Part shown: positions 16,840 through 26,214 of the stretch, in pieces
Layout of the letters: each line of letters starts with the position of its first letter
Numbering within the stretch: the first letter of the stretch is position 1
Assembly (NCBI RefSeq): GCF_052162025.1
Contig: NZ_CP197401.1
Coordinates: 3,968,001-4,032,000 of the forward strand
Direction: 5' to 3'
DNA length: 64,000 nt
Source: Methylobacter sp015476545
GTDB taxonomy: Bacteria; Pseudomonadota; Gammaproteobacteria; Methylococcales; Methylomonadaceae
Position numbers and translations under genes: made by a program
The notes under the pieces: generated by a model
Databases searched by the model: none
What the model saw: only the letters and a program-made list of their open reading frames with translations
Told to the model about the DNA's origin: nothing

Positions 16840-17961
16840 TTACAGCAGCACCATATTATCGCGGTGCATCATTTCCGAATCATCGGCATAGCCAAGAATA
16901 GCTTCAAATTCGGAACTGCTCTTGCCGGCAATCAACTCTGCGTCCGCCCTGCCATAATTGACAAGCCCCCGGGCGACTTCCTGACCGCTTTCATCCACAC
17001 ACGAAACCAGCTCGCCGCGCTCAAACCGGCCCGACACTGATTTAACACCAACAGCCAGCAAGCTCTTGCCGTCACTTTTTAAAACCCTGACTGCGCCTGC
17101 ATCAAGAACCAGCTTTCCTTTGACCTGCAACTGCCCGGCAAGCCAGCGCTTTCTGGCCGCCAAAGGCTCTATGTCCGGCAATAAATACGTCCCCAGATTA
17201 GCCCCGGCAATCACCGACGTAATCACATCCTCAACAACACCTGCCGCAATCACGGTAGCAGCCCCCGACCTGGACGCCAGGCGCGCCGCACGAACCTTGG
17301 TAAACATGCCGCCTCGCCCCAACCCACTACGGCTTTCGCCAGCCACCACATCCAAACGACTGTCATTAACACTGATCTCGGAGATCAGCTCTGCCTCAGG
17401 ATACAGACTGGGATCGGCCGTAAACAACCCTTTCTGGTCCGTCAGAATGATCAGCAGATCCGCCTCCACCAGATTCGCCACCAAGGCGCCCAGCGTATCG
17501 TTATCACCAAAGCGGATTTCTTCGGTTGCGACCGTATCATTTTCATTAATGACCGGCACGACACCCATCTTGATCAGCGTCAGCAGAGTGCTTCTGGCAT
17601 TCAAATAGCGCTGACGATCCGATAAATCATCGTGCGTCAGCAGCACTTGCGCCGCATGCAGTCCGTGTTGCTGAAAATTATCGTCAAAAACGCGCACTAA
17701 CCCCATCTGACCGACCGATGCCGCCGCCTGCAGCTCATGCAATATTTTAGGCCTTGTTTTCCAGCCTAGACGACACATGCCTTCAGCCACCGAACCCGAG
17801 GAAACCAGCAGCACTTCAATTGACTGCCGCCTTAGCGCAGCCATTTGCCTAACCCAAGCCGCAATAGCCGGCTTATTGAGGCCTCGGCCGCCATCCGTCA
17901 ACAAAGAACTGCCTATTTTGACGACAATTCGTTTGGCTTTCGCAAAATCACTCCTGCTCAC
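16840..17961 (-). CDS. proB: Glutamate 5-kinase
   Basis: ProB phosphorylates glutamate, the first and feedback-controlled step of proline synthesis. The 373-residue product (E. coli 367) has the amino-acid kinase domain (RIVVKIGSSLLT near the start, SSGSVAEGMCRLG, NENDTVATEEIRFGDNDTLGALVA) and a C-terminal PUA domain from about residue 280. The open frame extends to 18003, but I chose the GTG at 17961, 14 bases inside the obgE 3' end, because it gives the usual N-terminus. proA is not adjacent. obgE-proB linkage is common in this group. Confidence 0.93.
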   Translation of the reverse strand: MSRSDFAKAKRIVVKIGSSLLTDGGRGLNKPAIAAWVRQMAALRRQSIEVLLVSSGSVAEGMCRLGWKTRPKILHELQAAASVGQMGLVRVFDDNFQQHGLHAAQVLLTHDDLSDRQRYLNARSTLLTLIKMGVVPVINENDTVATEEIRFGDNDTLGALVANLVEADLLIILTDQKGLFTADPSLYPEAELISEISVNDSRLDVVAGESRSGLGRGGMFTKVRAARLASRSGAATVIAAGVVEDVITSVIAGANLGTYLLPDIEPLAARKRWLAGQLQVKGKLVLDAGAVRVLKSDGKSLLAVGVKSVSGRFERGELVSCVDESGQEVARGLVNYGRADAELIAGKSSSEFEAILGYADDSEMMHRDNMVLL

Positions 17962-18982
17962 TTTCTTCTCGCCGATGCTGTTCCAAAAATTCCATGATGG
18001 CAAACATTAATTCTCTAGTACCATCCCCGTTAATTGCCGAGATTTTAAAGACCGGCCCCGACCAGCCAAGCTCATCAATAATTGCCTGACAATGCTCACC
18101 CACTTCCTCATCAAGCAACCTGTCTACTTTATTGAGCACCAGCCAACGCGGCTTATGCGCCAAATCATCGCTCCATTTCTCGACTTCACGGATAATCTTG
18201 CGCGCCGCCTCAACCGGCAAATCCGAACTTTCATAAGGCTCAACATCAACCAGATGCAACAACAGGCGCGTCCGCGACAAGTGCTTGAGAAACTGCAAAC
18301 CCAGCCCCGCACCTTCAGCCGCCCCTTCAATCACACCCGGAATATCGGCAATCACAAAACTGCGCAGATCATCAATCCTGACCACGCCAAGGTTAGGATG
18401 CAACGTAGTAAACGGATAATCAGCGACCTTAGGCCGAGCTGATGATACGGCACGGATCAAGCTGGATTTTCCCGCATTAGGCATACCAAGCAAGCCGACA
18501 TCGGCAATCAGCGTCAACTCCAAATGCAGCCTGCGATGCTCGCCTTCAGTACCTTTGCTGGCATATTGCGGAGCGCGGTTAACGCTGCTTTTAAAACGGG
18601 TATTGCCGAGCCCATGAAAGCCGCCTTTGGCCACCAGCAGCGTCTGGCCGACTTCGGTCAGGTCCCCCATCTCCTCACCCGTTTCCGCATCGGAGACACG
18701 CGTGCCCAAAGGCACCTGCACATAGCAATCATCACCTTTTTTACCCGTGCAATTGCGAGCCATGCCATTCTCGCCGCGCTGCGCCCTGTGCACTGAGTGA
18801 TAGCGAAAATCAACCAGCGTATTTACATTTTCAGCCGCAACCAGATAGACACTGCCGCCATCGCCGCCATCGCCGCCATCAGGCCCGCCTAACGGCACAT
18901 ATTTCTCGCGACGGAAGCCGACCTTGCCATTGCCGCCATCACCCGCTTCTACACGAATTTCCGCCTCATCAACAAATTTCAT
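17948..18982 (-). CDS. obgE: GTPase ObgE/CgtA
   Basis: Obg is an essential GTPase that binds the 50S subunit and links ribosome assembly to stress and chromosome events. The 344-residue product has the glycine-rich Obg fold (GGPDGGDGGDGGSV near residues 33-46), then the G domain with P-loop GMPNAGKSS, switch TTLHPNLGVV, DIPGVIEGA (G3) and NKVD (G4). The tail beyond about residue 330 is short and acidic (EESEQE). It lies downstream of rplU-rpmA, the conserved order, but a terminator-like hairpin separates it from rpmA. Confidence 0.97.
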   Translation of the reverse strand: MKFVDEAEIRVEAGDGGNGKVGFRREKYVPLGGPDGGDGGDGGSVYLVAAENVNTLVDFRYHSVHRAQRGENGMARNCTGKKGDDCYVQVPLGTRVSDAETGEEMGDLTEVGQTLLVAKGGFHGLGNTRFKSSVNRAPQYASKGTEGEHRRLHLELTLIADVGLLGMPNAGKSSLIRAVSSARPKVADYPFTTLHPNLGVVRIDDLRSFVIADIPGVIEGAAEGAGLGLQFLKHLSRTRLLLHLVDVEPYESSDLPVEAARKIIREVEKWSDDLAHKPRWLVLNKVDRLLDEEVGEHCQAIIDELGWSGPVFKISAINGDGTRELMFAIMEFLEQHRREESEQE

Positions 18983-19026
18983 AAATCACGCCGCCGCATT
19001 TAAAAACTTACTTACCGATAAAAACA

Positions 19027-19061
19027 AAAAAAGCCCCACTATTAACGAGCGGAGCTTTTTT
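19027..19061 (-). terminator. Terminator downstream of rpmA
   Basis: AAAAAAGCCCCACT pairs with AGCGGAGCTTTTTT around the loop ATTAACG, with two mismatches. On the minus strand it is followed by a T run, so it can end or attenuate the rplU-rpmA transcript before obgE. Confidence 0.7.
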
Positions 19062-19098
19062 AGACAACCATACTACCGCTCTGTGCGGCTTGTAAGTT

Positions 19099-19356
19099 TT
19101 ATGCAGCAACTACACTGACAAATTTACGGCCGTTAGGACCTTTAACCTGAAAAAGCACTTTACCGTCAGTTGTTGCAAACAATGTATGATCTTTTCCGCA
19201 ACCGACATTATCGCCTGCGTGAAAATGCGTTCCACGTTGGCGCACAATAATGCTGCCCGCCGTCACGACTTGACCGCCAAAACGTTTAACACCCAATCTT
19301 TTCGCATTAGAGTCGCGTCCGTTACGCGTACTACCGCCCGCTTTCTTATGAGCCAT
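19099..19356 (-). CDS. rpmA: 50S ribosomal protein L27
   Basis: L27 reaches the peptidyl transferase centre with its N-terminus. The 85-residue product starts MAHKKAGGSTRNGRDSN, the family signature, and matches E. coli length (85). It follows rplU by 16 nt as part of the rplU-rpmA transcript. Confidence 0.98.
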   Translation of the reverse strand: MAHKKAGGSTRNGRDSNAKRLGVKRFGGQVVTAGSIIVRQRGTHFHAGDNVGCGKDHTLFATTDGKVLFQVKGPNGRKFVSVVAA

Positions 19357-19372
19357 CTGTAACTCCTAAATA

Positions 19373-19684
19373 TTAAGCAGAAATGCCAGTAATCTGGACT
19401 TCTGTATAGTATTGACGATGCCCCATGTGTTTCATATGGTGCTTACGTCTTCTGAATTTAATAATCTTAACTTTTTTATGCCGACCTTGAGACAAAACAG
19501 TCGCTGTCACTTTGCCGCCTTCGATGAAAGGCAAGCCAACTTTAACATCACCGCCTGACTGAACCATCAGCACTTTATCGAATTCAATGCTGTCGCCTGT
19601 TCCAAGCTCAAGTTTTTCTATTTTTAAGGTCGTACCTTCTTCTACTCGGTACTGTTTACCACCTGTTTGAATTACCGCATACAT
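19373..19684 (-). CDS. rplU: 50S ribosomal protein L21
   Basis: L21 binds 23S rRNA in the large subunit. The 103-residue product (MYAVIQTGGKQYRV at the start, then INYLD-less but typical KFRRRKHHMKHMGHRQ near the end) has exactly the E. coli length. I took the ATG at 19684, not the upstream in-frame ATGs at 19702 and 19699, because GGAG precedes it and the N-terminus then fits the family. A strong promoter and an inverted repeat lie just upstream. Confidence 0.97.
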   Translation of the reverse strand: MYAVIQTGGKQYRVEEGTTLKIEKLELGTGDSIEFDKVLMVQSGGDVKVGLPFIEGGKVTATVLSQGRHKKVKIIKFRRRKHHMKHMGHRQYYTEVQITGISA

Positions 19685-19708
19685 CTGCGCAAGCTCCATC
19701 AAGCATTA

Positions 19709-19729
19709 ATCTGTTTAAAGTGAACAGAT
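19709..19729. promoter_or_regulatory. Inverted repeat overlapping the rplU transcription start
   Basis: ATCTGTT and AACAGAT form a perfect 7-bp inverted repeat with a 7-bp spacer, directly downstream of the -10 box. The shape is that of a dimeric repressor operator. The binding protein is unknown; chance occurrence in AT-rich DNA is possible. Confidence 0.4.
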
Positions 19730-19730
19730 A

Positions 19731-19759
19731 ATTTTATTTTTAAAACTAAGTCAAGTCAA
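19731..19759 (-). promoter_or_regulatory. Promoter of rplU-rpmA
   Basis: On the minus strand TTGACT (19759-19754) and TAAAAT (19736-19731) are separated by 17 bp. Transcription should start near 19724, about 40 nt before rplU. Confidence 0.8.
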
Positions 19760-19810
19760 ATTTAAAATCAACCGACCCCTAATATTCTCGCAATAAAATA
19801 ACACAAGAAG

Positions 19811-19842
19811 GCTATTGACACCACTATAGTTTATTCAATAGC
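19811..19842. promoter_or_regulatory. Inverted repeat upstream of ispB
   Basis: GCTATTGA and TCAATAGC form a perfect 8-bp inverted repeat with a 16-bp spacer; the left arm runs into TTGACA (19815-19820). A TATAAT at 19868-19873 may be the -10 box of ispB, though its -35 is poor. Function inferred only from symmetry and position. Confidence 0.35.
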
Positions 19843-19939
19843 ATGGGCGATTAACTTTGTATTAAGTTATAATAGCTTAACGGCTTTGTATTTCATAGCT
19901 ATCATCATGAAAAATAACCTAAACACGCAGCACTAAATA

Positions 19940-20944
19940 ATGGCATCACAATCCACATCGAACGCATCAGCGCCCATTGATTTTAATTCGATCAAGAATT
20001 TAACCATCTCTGAAGCCAAGGCGGTCGACCAGCTCATCATTAACGAGTTAAGTTCCGATGTTATCCTGATCAATCAGGTCGGCCATTATATTATCGGCAA
20101 CGGCGGCAAAAGACTGCGCCCGATGCTGCTGCTGCTTGCAGCCAAGGCTTTGGGCGATGTCAATAGCAATCATCTGGTGCTCGCCGCCGTCATTGAATTC
20201 ATCCATACCGCGACACTGCTGCACGATGACGTGGTTGACGATTCAGACCGCCGGCGCGGCAAAGAGTCAGCCAATGCGGTCTGGGGCAATGCCGCCAGCG
20301 TCCTGGTCGGCGATTACCTCTACTCCAGCGCCTTTGAAATGATGGTGCGCACAGGCAATATGCGCGTTATGGAAATTCTGTCCAAAACGACAACCGCCAT
20401 TGCCGAAGGCGAGGTTCTGCAGCTTTTGAACTGCAATAACCCCGAAACCACCGAAGAAAAATATCTCGAAGTCATCTCCAGAAAAACAGCCATCCTGTTC
20501 AGCGCCGCAACCCGATTGGGCGCCGTTATCTCCAATGCTTCCGAAGAAGTGGAGGAGGGCTTGGCCAGGTACGGCCAACATCTCGGCATCGCTTTTCAAC
20601 TTATCGACGATGCGCTGGATTACAAGGCCAATCAGGAGGAATTAGGCAAAAATCTCGGCGACGACCTGGCCGAAGGCAAACCGACTTTGCCATTGATTTA
20701 TGCCATTCAGCACGGCGATGACAGTGAAGCCAGCATCGTGATCGATGCGGTCAAAAACGGCAATCGCGATGCCTTCAGTGAAGTTTACGCCGTCGTAAAG
20801 AGCACTAAAGCGATTGACTATACCGAGCAGCGCGCCGATGAAGAAGCGCAAAAAGCGATCGATGCGTTAAACATCCTGCCGGATTCGGAATACAAAAACG
20901 CACTGATTCTACTGGCTAAATTTTCCGTTCAACGCAATTATTAA
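19940..20944 (+). CDS. ispB: Octaprenyl diphosphate synthase
   Basis: IspB condenses farnesyl diphosphate with isopentenyl units to make the ubiquinone side chain. The 334-residue product (E. coli 323) carries both aspartate-rich motifs: DDVVD at about residues 96-100 in LLHDDVVDDSDRRRGK, and DDALD near 222 in QLIDDALDYKANQEELGKN. GGKRLRP binds the diphosphate. The chain length made cannot be read from sequence; C40 is assumed from the gammaproteobacterial context and from ubiH and ubiI at 46-49 kb. It is divergent from rplU, as in E. coli. Confidence 0.94.
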   Translation: MASQSTSNASAPIDFNSIKNLTISEAKAVDQLIINELSSDVILINQVGHYIIGNGGKRLRPMLLLLAAKALGDVNSNHLVLAAVIEFIHTATLLHDDVVDDSDRRRGKESANAVWGNAASVLVGDYLYSSAFEMMVRTGNMRVMEILSKTTTAIAEGEVLQLLNCNNPETTEEKYLEVISRKTAILFSAATRLGAVISNASEEVEEGLARYGQHLGIAFQLIDDALDYKANQEELGKNLGDDLAEGKPTLPLIYAIQHGDDSEASIVIDAVKNGNRDAFSEVYAVVKSTKAIDYTEQRADEEAQKAIDALNILPDSEYKNALILLAKFSVQRNY

Positions 20945-20960
20945 TGCCAGAAATGGCAGA

Positions 20961-20985
20961 GCTGTGCTTAGCTTCTAAGCACAGC
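20961..20985. terminator. Hairpin between convergent ispB and recD
   Basis: GCTGTGCTTAG and CTAAGCACAGC form a perfect 11-bp stem with a CTT loop, 17 nt after the ispB stop. There is no T run, so termination is inferred from position and stem strength. Confidence 0.55.
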
Positions 20986-21055
20986 GTCAGGCGCATGTTT
21001 TCTTGATTCCATAAACGAAATTCCAGTTGGTCTTAACGCATGCAGTCTGTCAGTC

Positions 21056-22699
21056 TTATGGGTCAGATTTGAATTTATCGACCAGACCGGTGATACGTTC
21101 GACTTTCCGGCCGACAGTCGCCGCAAACACTGCCTCATCAGCTAGCAGTTTGACGGTTTTTCTGGCCCGGGTGATAGCCGTGTAAAGCAATTCCTTCGTC
21201 AACACTGGATTAACCGCATCAGGCAAAGCAATCAGCACCTCCTCGAACTCGGAGCCCTGGCTTTTGTGTATCGTCATCGCAAACACGGTCTCGCAATGCG
21301 GCACGCGCGCGGGCAGATATTTTTTGACGCCGCCATCGGCCCGCTGGAAAAAAACCATCAGTTTTCCGTCCTGATCATTGTCAGGCAGACAGATGCCGAT
21401 ATCGCCATTGTAAAGCTGCAAAGCAGGGTTGTTCTGCGTGACCATGATTGGCCGCCCTACATACCAAAGCCCGGATACACTGATCAATTTTTGCGCAACG
21501 AGTTTTTGCTCGACCAGATGATTGATCTCGGCGACGCTGTTTTTGCCATGCCGGTTGGCGCATAGCACCTGAAAGCGACTGAAGGCGCGATAGATCTCGT
21601 CAAAGGACGCTGCGGCCTTAACCAGCTGCAGATAGTCGACCTGCCGCCCCGCCACATAATCGGCAGGGTCTTGGTCCAGCAGCGTTATATTCTTATCTCC
21701 ACTCTGCAGCGCCTGCCAGGCGCCATCAGCCTGTTGCTGATTTACGGCGGTCGCCAGCTTCTTGATATTCTCGTCAAACCGGTGCGATTTCTTCAGCTCC
21801 AGCGTGCAGTCCGGCAAAATCGCCGTCAGATCGGCCAGCACGGCTCCCGATTCGACCGAAGCAAGCTGATCCTTATCGCCAAGCAAAATCAGGCCGGCGC
21901 CGGGCTTTAGCGCATCGGCCAGTTTGCTCATCAGCGCCAGATCGACCATGGACGCCTCATCGACCACAACCAGATCATGAATCAACGGTTTGTCGGCATT
22001 ATGGCGAAAATACGGAGATGGCGGCATGGCGCCCAGCAAGCGGTGCAGCGTTGTCACTTTTTCAGGGATAAACTGCTTGACGGACTCATCACACGGCAGC
22101 GACGCTTTGTTAGCGCCTATCGATTCCTGCAGACGCATGGCCGCCTTGCCAGTCGGTGCCGCCAAGGCGATATGCAGAGGCTCTGAGGCCAGTTCCTGCA
22201 TTAAGGCCAGAATCCTGACCACTGTCGTCGTCTTGCCCGTACCGGGTCCTCCGGTAATAATGCAAAATCCCCGCGTAAGCGCCATCTTAGCAGCCTCTCG
22301 CTGCCAGTCGATCTCATCGGACAGCGCTGGAAAATAACGGTCCAGCGCGGCCTCTAGGCCTTCTATGGATGGCTTTGCCTGCGCCATCGCCTTGATCTGT
22401 TTTGCCAACCGGCTCTCATAATCCCAATAACGATGCAGATACAGACGGTTGTGCTCAAGCACCAGAGGCAGCGTCCCGGCAGCTTGGCCTGATACGGCCG
22501 CCAACCCCGAAGCCCGCACCAATGCGCAGTCGCTTTCTGCCAGTTGAATGCAGCTGTGACCCTGGCTTTGCTCATGCGACAACTGCCTGACCAGGCTTTC
22601 AAACAGTGGCTTTTCCTCAGTGCTGAGCTTGCACCGCTGCCCCAGAAAACGGGCGAAAGCAATATCCAGCCGGCTATAGACTCTTTCCTGATCCTGCAT
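21056..22699 (-). CDS. recD: Exodeoxyribonuclease V alpha subunit (RecD helicase)
   Basis: RecD is the 5'-3' helicase of the RecBCD nuclease, which processes double-strand breaks. The 547-residue product (E. coli 608) has an N-terminal RecD domain, Walker A GGPGTGKTTTVVRIL, Walker B VVDEASMVD, and the C-terminal SF1B run VFAMTIHKSQGSEFEEVLI followed by LLYTAITRARK. It is somewhat short, but all helicase motifs are present. It follows recB by 1 nt in the recC-recB-recD operon. Confidence 0.96.
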   Translation of the reverse strand: MQDQERVYSRLDIAFARFLGQRCKLSTEEKPLFESLVRQLSHEQSQGHSCIQLAESDCALVRASGLAAVSGQAAGTLPLVLEHNRLYLHRYWDYESRLAKQIKAMAQAKPSIEGLEAALDRYFPALSDEIDWQREAAKMALTRGFCIITGGPGTGKTTTVVRILALMQELASEPLHIALAAPTGKAAMRLQESIGANKASLPCDESVKQFIPEKVTTLHRLLGAMPPSPYFRHNADKPLIHDLVVVDEASMVDLALMSKLADALKPGAGLILLGDKDQLASVESGAVLADLTAILPDCTLELKKSHRFDENIKKLATAVNQQQADGAWQALQSGDKNITLLDQDPADYVAGRQVDYLQLVKAAASFDEIYRAFSRFQVLCANRHGKNSVAEINHLVEQKLVAQKLISVSGLWYVGRPIMVTQNNPALQLYNGDIGICLPDNDQDGKLMVFFQRADGGVKKYLPARVPHCETVFAMTIHKSQGSEFEEVLIALPDAVNPVLTKELLYTAITRARKTVKLLADEAVFAATVGRKVERITGLVDKFKSDP

Positions 22700-22700
22700 C

Positions 22701-25700
22701 TTATTCTCCGAACAATGCGGCCAAGGCCTCGATCCTGGCCAGATCCGGCCGGTCCTGATAAACCCCGCTCATGGCCTGCTCAGGCTGCATGCCGCGCACA
22801 AATAAGTAACGGACGCCGCCGAAGTGACGCTGATAACTGTAATCCGGCAGGCGTTTTTGCAGATAGCGATGCAGCACCACGGTATAAATCCAGTATTGCA
22901 GCCCATAATTATGCTCGAGCATGGCCTGGGCCAAGGTTTCATTCTCATAATCGGCAAGGCTGTTGGTCTTGTAGTCCATGATGTAATAAAGGCCGTCATG
23001 CTCACAAACCAGATCGATAAAACCGGTCAGATAGCCGCACATCTGCTTGCTGTTCAATGGCTGAAAAACCGGCGTATCGAGAAGGATTTTATTGATCCGG
23101 CTAACGTCGACCGGCTGCATGGACAAATAGAACGGCATCTCTTTCAGGCAGCGGCTTTCTTTCAGGTTCATCAGACAGAAAGCCGCATCCGTATCGGACA
23201 GCGGCGTCGTGACAACGGCTTGCAGCAACTCGTCAATAAGCTCCGGCGTTTCCAGCCTGAGGCCGTAGCGCTGGCAGGCCTGATTGCGCAGCTTCGAGAT
23301 ATCCTTGCGCCGGGCCAGATCGGCAAACGCCACATTTTCCAGCAACTCGTGTACGACATTACCGGTATGCGCGCCGCGCGGCAATGCCAGCTTGTCCTTT
23401 TCGGCCTCCGGCCGTTGCGCCTCGCCGGCCTTGTCTTCAGGCAACTCGGGCGCGTCGTGCAGGCTTAAATTCGACAAGGCCGTATAACTGCTCATTTGCC
23501 AGCTCGTGTATAACGACCTTTTCCGTTTTTTGGGGAGCAAATCGCACGGCGCAAATCGCCGCTGATAATTGCCGGTTGTCAGGCATGGCAGCTCCAGTAA
23601 TCGATAGTCAAACGAACTCGACTCGCATAAGGCGTCAAATTTTGCCTGCTGCGCAGCAAAGTCGGCGTCGGCAAAATCCAGCAGCCAGGCCATGGCCGAA
23701 TCATTGGCGGCCTTCTCAGTCCTGACATCGGCCCAGGCGATGTAGCAGCGCGACTTGGCCCGCGTCACGGCCACGTAAAACACGCGCAAATCCTCGGCCA
23801 GCTCTTCAGCCAGCGCCAGCGCCTTGCGCCGTTCGAAATCCTTCGACCCCAGATCGACGATCACTCGGCCGTTGTCATGGCATTTGATCAGCTGCTTTTC
23901 GCTGCTCAAGCGGCCGCTGCGCTGCCACAGATAAGGGCAGAAAATAACCGAATACTCCAGCCCCTTGGAGCGGTGCATGGTGATGATCTTGACCGCTTCC
24001 TCGTCGCTCTCGAGCCGCAACTGCTGGTCGTCGGCGCTGCTTTTGTCCTGTTCCGCCTTGATAATGGCCGTTTGCAGCCAATCCAGCGTTTTATTGATGC
24101 CCAGATGCTCGTCGACGGCGGCCTGCTGCACCAGTTCGACCAGATGATGCAGATTGGTCAGACGCCTTTCGGCCATGACCGTGGCGGACAGATGCGTCCG
24201 GATGGCTTCCTGCGCCAGCAGATGCTGCATCATGACCATCAGGCCTTTTTGCTGCCAGTCCTGATAATAGCCCAGAAACCGCGCCATGCGCGCATCCAGC
24301 TCCGTCTCGCTGTTGATCAGCTCATAAAGCGCCCTGCCGTCCAGACCGAACCAGCTCAAGGCCAGCGCCTGCTTCAGCAGGGCCATTTCGCCCGGATGCG
24401 CCACGGCCTGCAACAGCGCATATAAATCCAGGGCTTCCTGTGAGGCAAAAACAGACTCGGTGCTGTTCAATACCGACGGCACGCCCACACTGCGCAACGC
24501 CGCCTGATAGTCGCGGGCCTGCGTATTGGTCCGTACCAGAATCGCGATATCCCTGGGCTCGAGCTTACCGGCCATAACGTCGTCATTGATTTTTCTGGCC
24601 AGCGTATAATCGCCGTTCAGCAATTGCAGAATTTCATTGACGACCGCGTTTCTGATCTCGTCGGCAGCCTTGCCGGCGGTCCAGTAGCCCGATTTGGCAT
24701 CGCTTGGCGGCAACTGCCACAGCACCATCGGCGCAAGTGCGCGGTCGGCCTGATACAGCGTCCGTTCAGCCGCCGGCACGGCCGCCTCGACGGCATTAAA
24801 CGCCAGATCTTCGAGCAGAAATGCCCGCTCGCGCTTGAACAACGTGTTTACGGCATCGACCAGCTCGGGGTGCGAACGCCAGTTCTTGCCCAGCGTAAAT
24901 TGATGCCGGGCCTGTTTTTGCGCCGCCAGATAGGAATAAATATCGGCGCCGCGGAATTTGTAGATCGCCTGCTTGGGATCGCCGATCAGATACAGGTAAT
25001 GATCGGGCGATGCAAACAGCGACGAGAAAATAAACCATTGAGCCTGATCGGTATCCTGGAATTCATCGATCAACGCGACTTTGAAGCGTTGCCGGAGTTC
25101 GGCGATCAACAGCTCGCCTTTGTCGCCATGCAGAGCTTCCGACAGGCGCGTGATCAGATCGTCGAACGACATGACGTTCATCTGCCGCAGCCGCTTGTCC
25201 AGTTCCAGGTGCAAGGTTTCCAGCAGGCTCCGGCGCAAGGTCAGGGTAATAACGCCCTGCGCCTCGGCCAGCACATTGAAAGGTGCGTTATCGATCGCCA
25301 GGTCGGCCAGATAGCCGGCCTTCTTATCGCCCCTTAGCTTGCGGCCGTCCAGTCCTTCCATGAGCCCGTCTTCGGTCAGAATCGCCAGAGTTTCGGCATC
25401 GGGCAACTGCGCCGTCCTGCCGTGCAGCCAGTCGCTGAGCGCCTGGATATGCTGTTCAAAGCTATCGCAATAACTCGGCTTGAATTTGCCGTCGGCAAAG
25501 CTATCCCTCAGCGATACCGCACAAGTATCCAGCGCATCCCTGGCGGACGCGGCCAACTGCTTCAATTCGGCCAATTGATTATCCAGACAAGCGCCTGACG
25601 GATAAATGTCGACATGAGCCGGAATGAAATCGACGCTGGCCAGCAGGTCGTGCGGCGTTTTATAGTCCGCAGTCAGCACGGAAACTTCCCAAGCGGAACG

Positions 25701-26201
25701 TTTGTAGATCTGCCGGCGCCAGAAATCGTCTGCGCAGGCTTGCTTAATGTCGGCCAGGTCGCTGGTCAATTCGGCGTCGAACAACTGCCCGCTTTCCAGC
25801 GCATGCTCTTTCAGGATACGCTGACAGAAACCATGTATCGTGAAGATGCCGGCCTGATCGATATCCAGCAATGCCCGCTCCAGGCGCTGCCTGACCAATT
25901 CTGGCTCTATGTCGAGATTATCCAGCCACGCGACTACATTGCTGTCCACGTCATCGAGGCGTCCGTCCAGGACCCTTTTGGCTTCGGCCAGCCTGGCGCG
26001 CACACGCGATTTCAGCTCCTCAGTCGCCGCCTTGGTAAAGGTCACGACCAGCAGCTCTTCGATCTTCATGTCCTGCTCGACGACAAAACGCAGCACCAGC
26101 ATGGCGATGGCATAGGTTTTGCCGGTCCCGGCGCTGGCTTCTATCAGATTGACGCCTTTGAGCAGTTCGGTTTGCACCGGGTTGAAATCATGCATTCTCA
26201 T
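22701..26201 (-). CDS. recB: Exodeoxyribonuclease V beta subunit (RecB helicase-nuclease)
   Basis: RecB carries the 3'-5' helicase and the only nuclease domain of RecBCD. Walker A is at IEASAGTGKTYAIAML near the start; UvrD-like helicase motifs follow (LIDEFQDTDQAQWFIF, YLIGDPKQAIYKFRGAD, MHRSKGLEY, FYVAVTRAKSRCYIAW). The C-terminal nuclease site is GFIDLVCEHDG and MDYKTNSL. The frame is open to 26348, but family N-termini favour a start at 26201 (1166 residues; E. coli 1180). ATGs at 26222, which overlaps the recC stop, and 26195 are alternatives. Confidence 0.95.
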   Translation of the reverse strand: MRMHDFNPVQTELLKGVNLIEASAGTGKTYAIAMLVLRFVVEQDMKIEELLVVTFTKAATEELKSRVRARLAEAKRVLDGRLDDVDSNVVAWLDNLDIEPELVRQRLERALLDIDQAGIFTIHGFCQRILKEHALESGQLFDAELTSDLADIKQACADDFWRRQIYKRSAWEVSVLTADYKTPHDLLASVDFIPAHVDIYPSGACLDNQLAELKQLAASARDALDTCAVSLRDSFADGKFKPSYCDSFEQHIQALSDWLHGRTAQLPDAETLAILTEDGLMEGLDGRKLRGDKKAGYLADLAIDNAPFNVLAEAQGVITLTLRRSLLETLHLELDKRLRQMNVMSFDDLITRLSEALHGDKGELLIAELRQRFKVALIDEFQDTDQAQWFIFSSLFASPDHYLYLIGDPKQAIYKFRGADIYSYLAAQKQARHQFTLGKNWRSHPELVDAVNTLFKRERAFLLEDLAFNAVEAAVPAAERTLYQADRALAPMVLWQLPPSDAKSGYWTAGKAADEIRNAVVNEILQLLNGDYTLARKINDDVMAGKLEPRDIAILVRTNTQARDYQAALRSVGVPSVLNSTESVFASQEALDLYALLQAVAHPGEMALLKQALALSWFGLDGRALYELINSETELDARMARFLGYYQDWQQKGLMVMMQHLLAQEAIRTHLSATVMAERRLTNLHHLVELVQQAAVDEHLGINKTLDWLQTAIIKAEQDKSSADDQQLRLESDEEAVKIITMHRSKGLEYSVIFCPYLWQRSGRLSSEKQLIKCHDNGRVIVDLGSKDFERRKALALAEELAEDLRVFYVAVTRAKSRCYIAWADVRTEKAANDSAMAWLLDFADADFAAQQAKFDALCESSSFDYRLLELPCLTTGNYQRRFAPCDLLPKKRKRSLYTSWQMSSYTALSNLSLHDAPELPEDKAGEAQRPEAEKDKLALPRGAHTGNVVHELLENVAFADLARRKDISKLRNQACQRYGLRLETPELIDELLQAVVTTPLSDTDAAFCLMNLKESRCLKEMPFYLSMQPVDVSRINKILLDTPVFQPLNSKQMCGYLTGFIDLVCEHDGLYYIMDYKTNSLADYENETLAQAMLEHNYGLQYWIYTVVLHRYLQKRLPDYSYQRHFGGVRYLFVRGMQPEQAMSGVYQDRPDLARIEALAALFGE

Positions 26202-26214
26202 TATCCGATAATCA

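Noticed and set aside
24624..25337. 237-residue open frame on the plus strand inside recB
   Set aside because: Antisense shadow of recB helicase sequence, no ribosome site and no recognisable motif.
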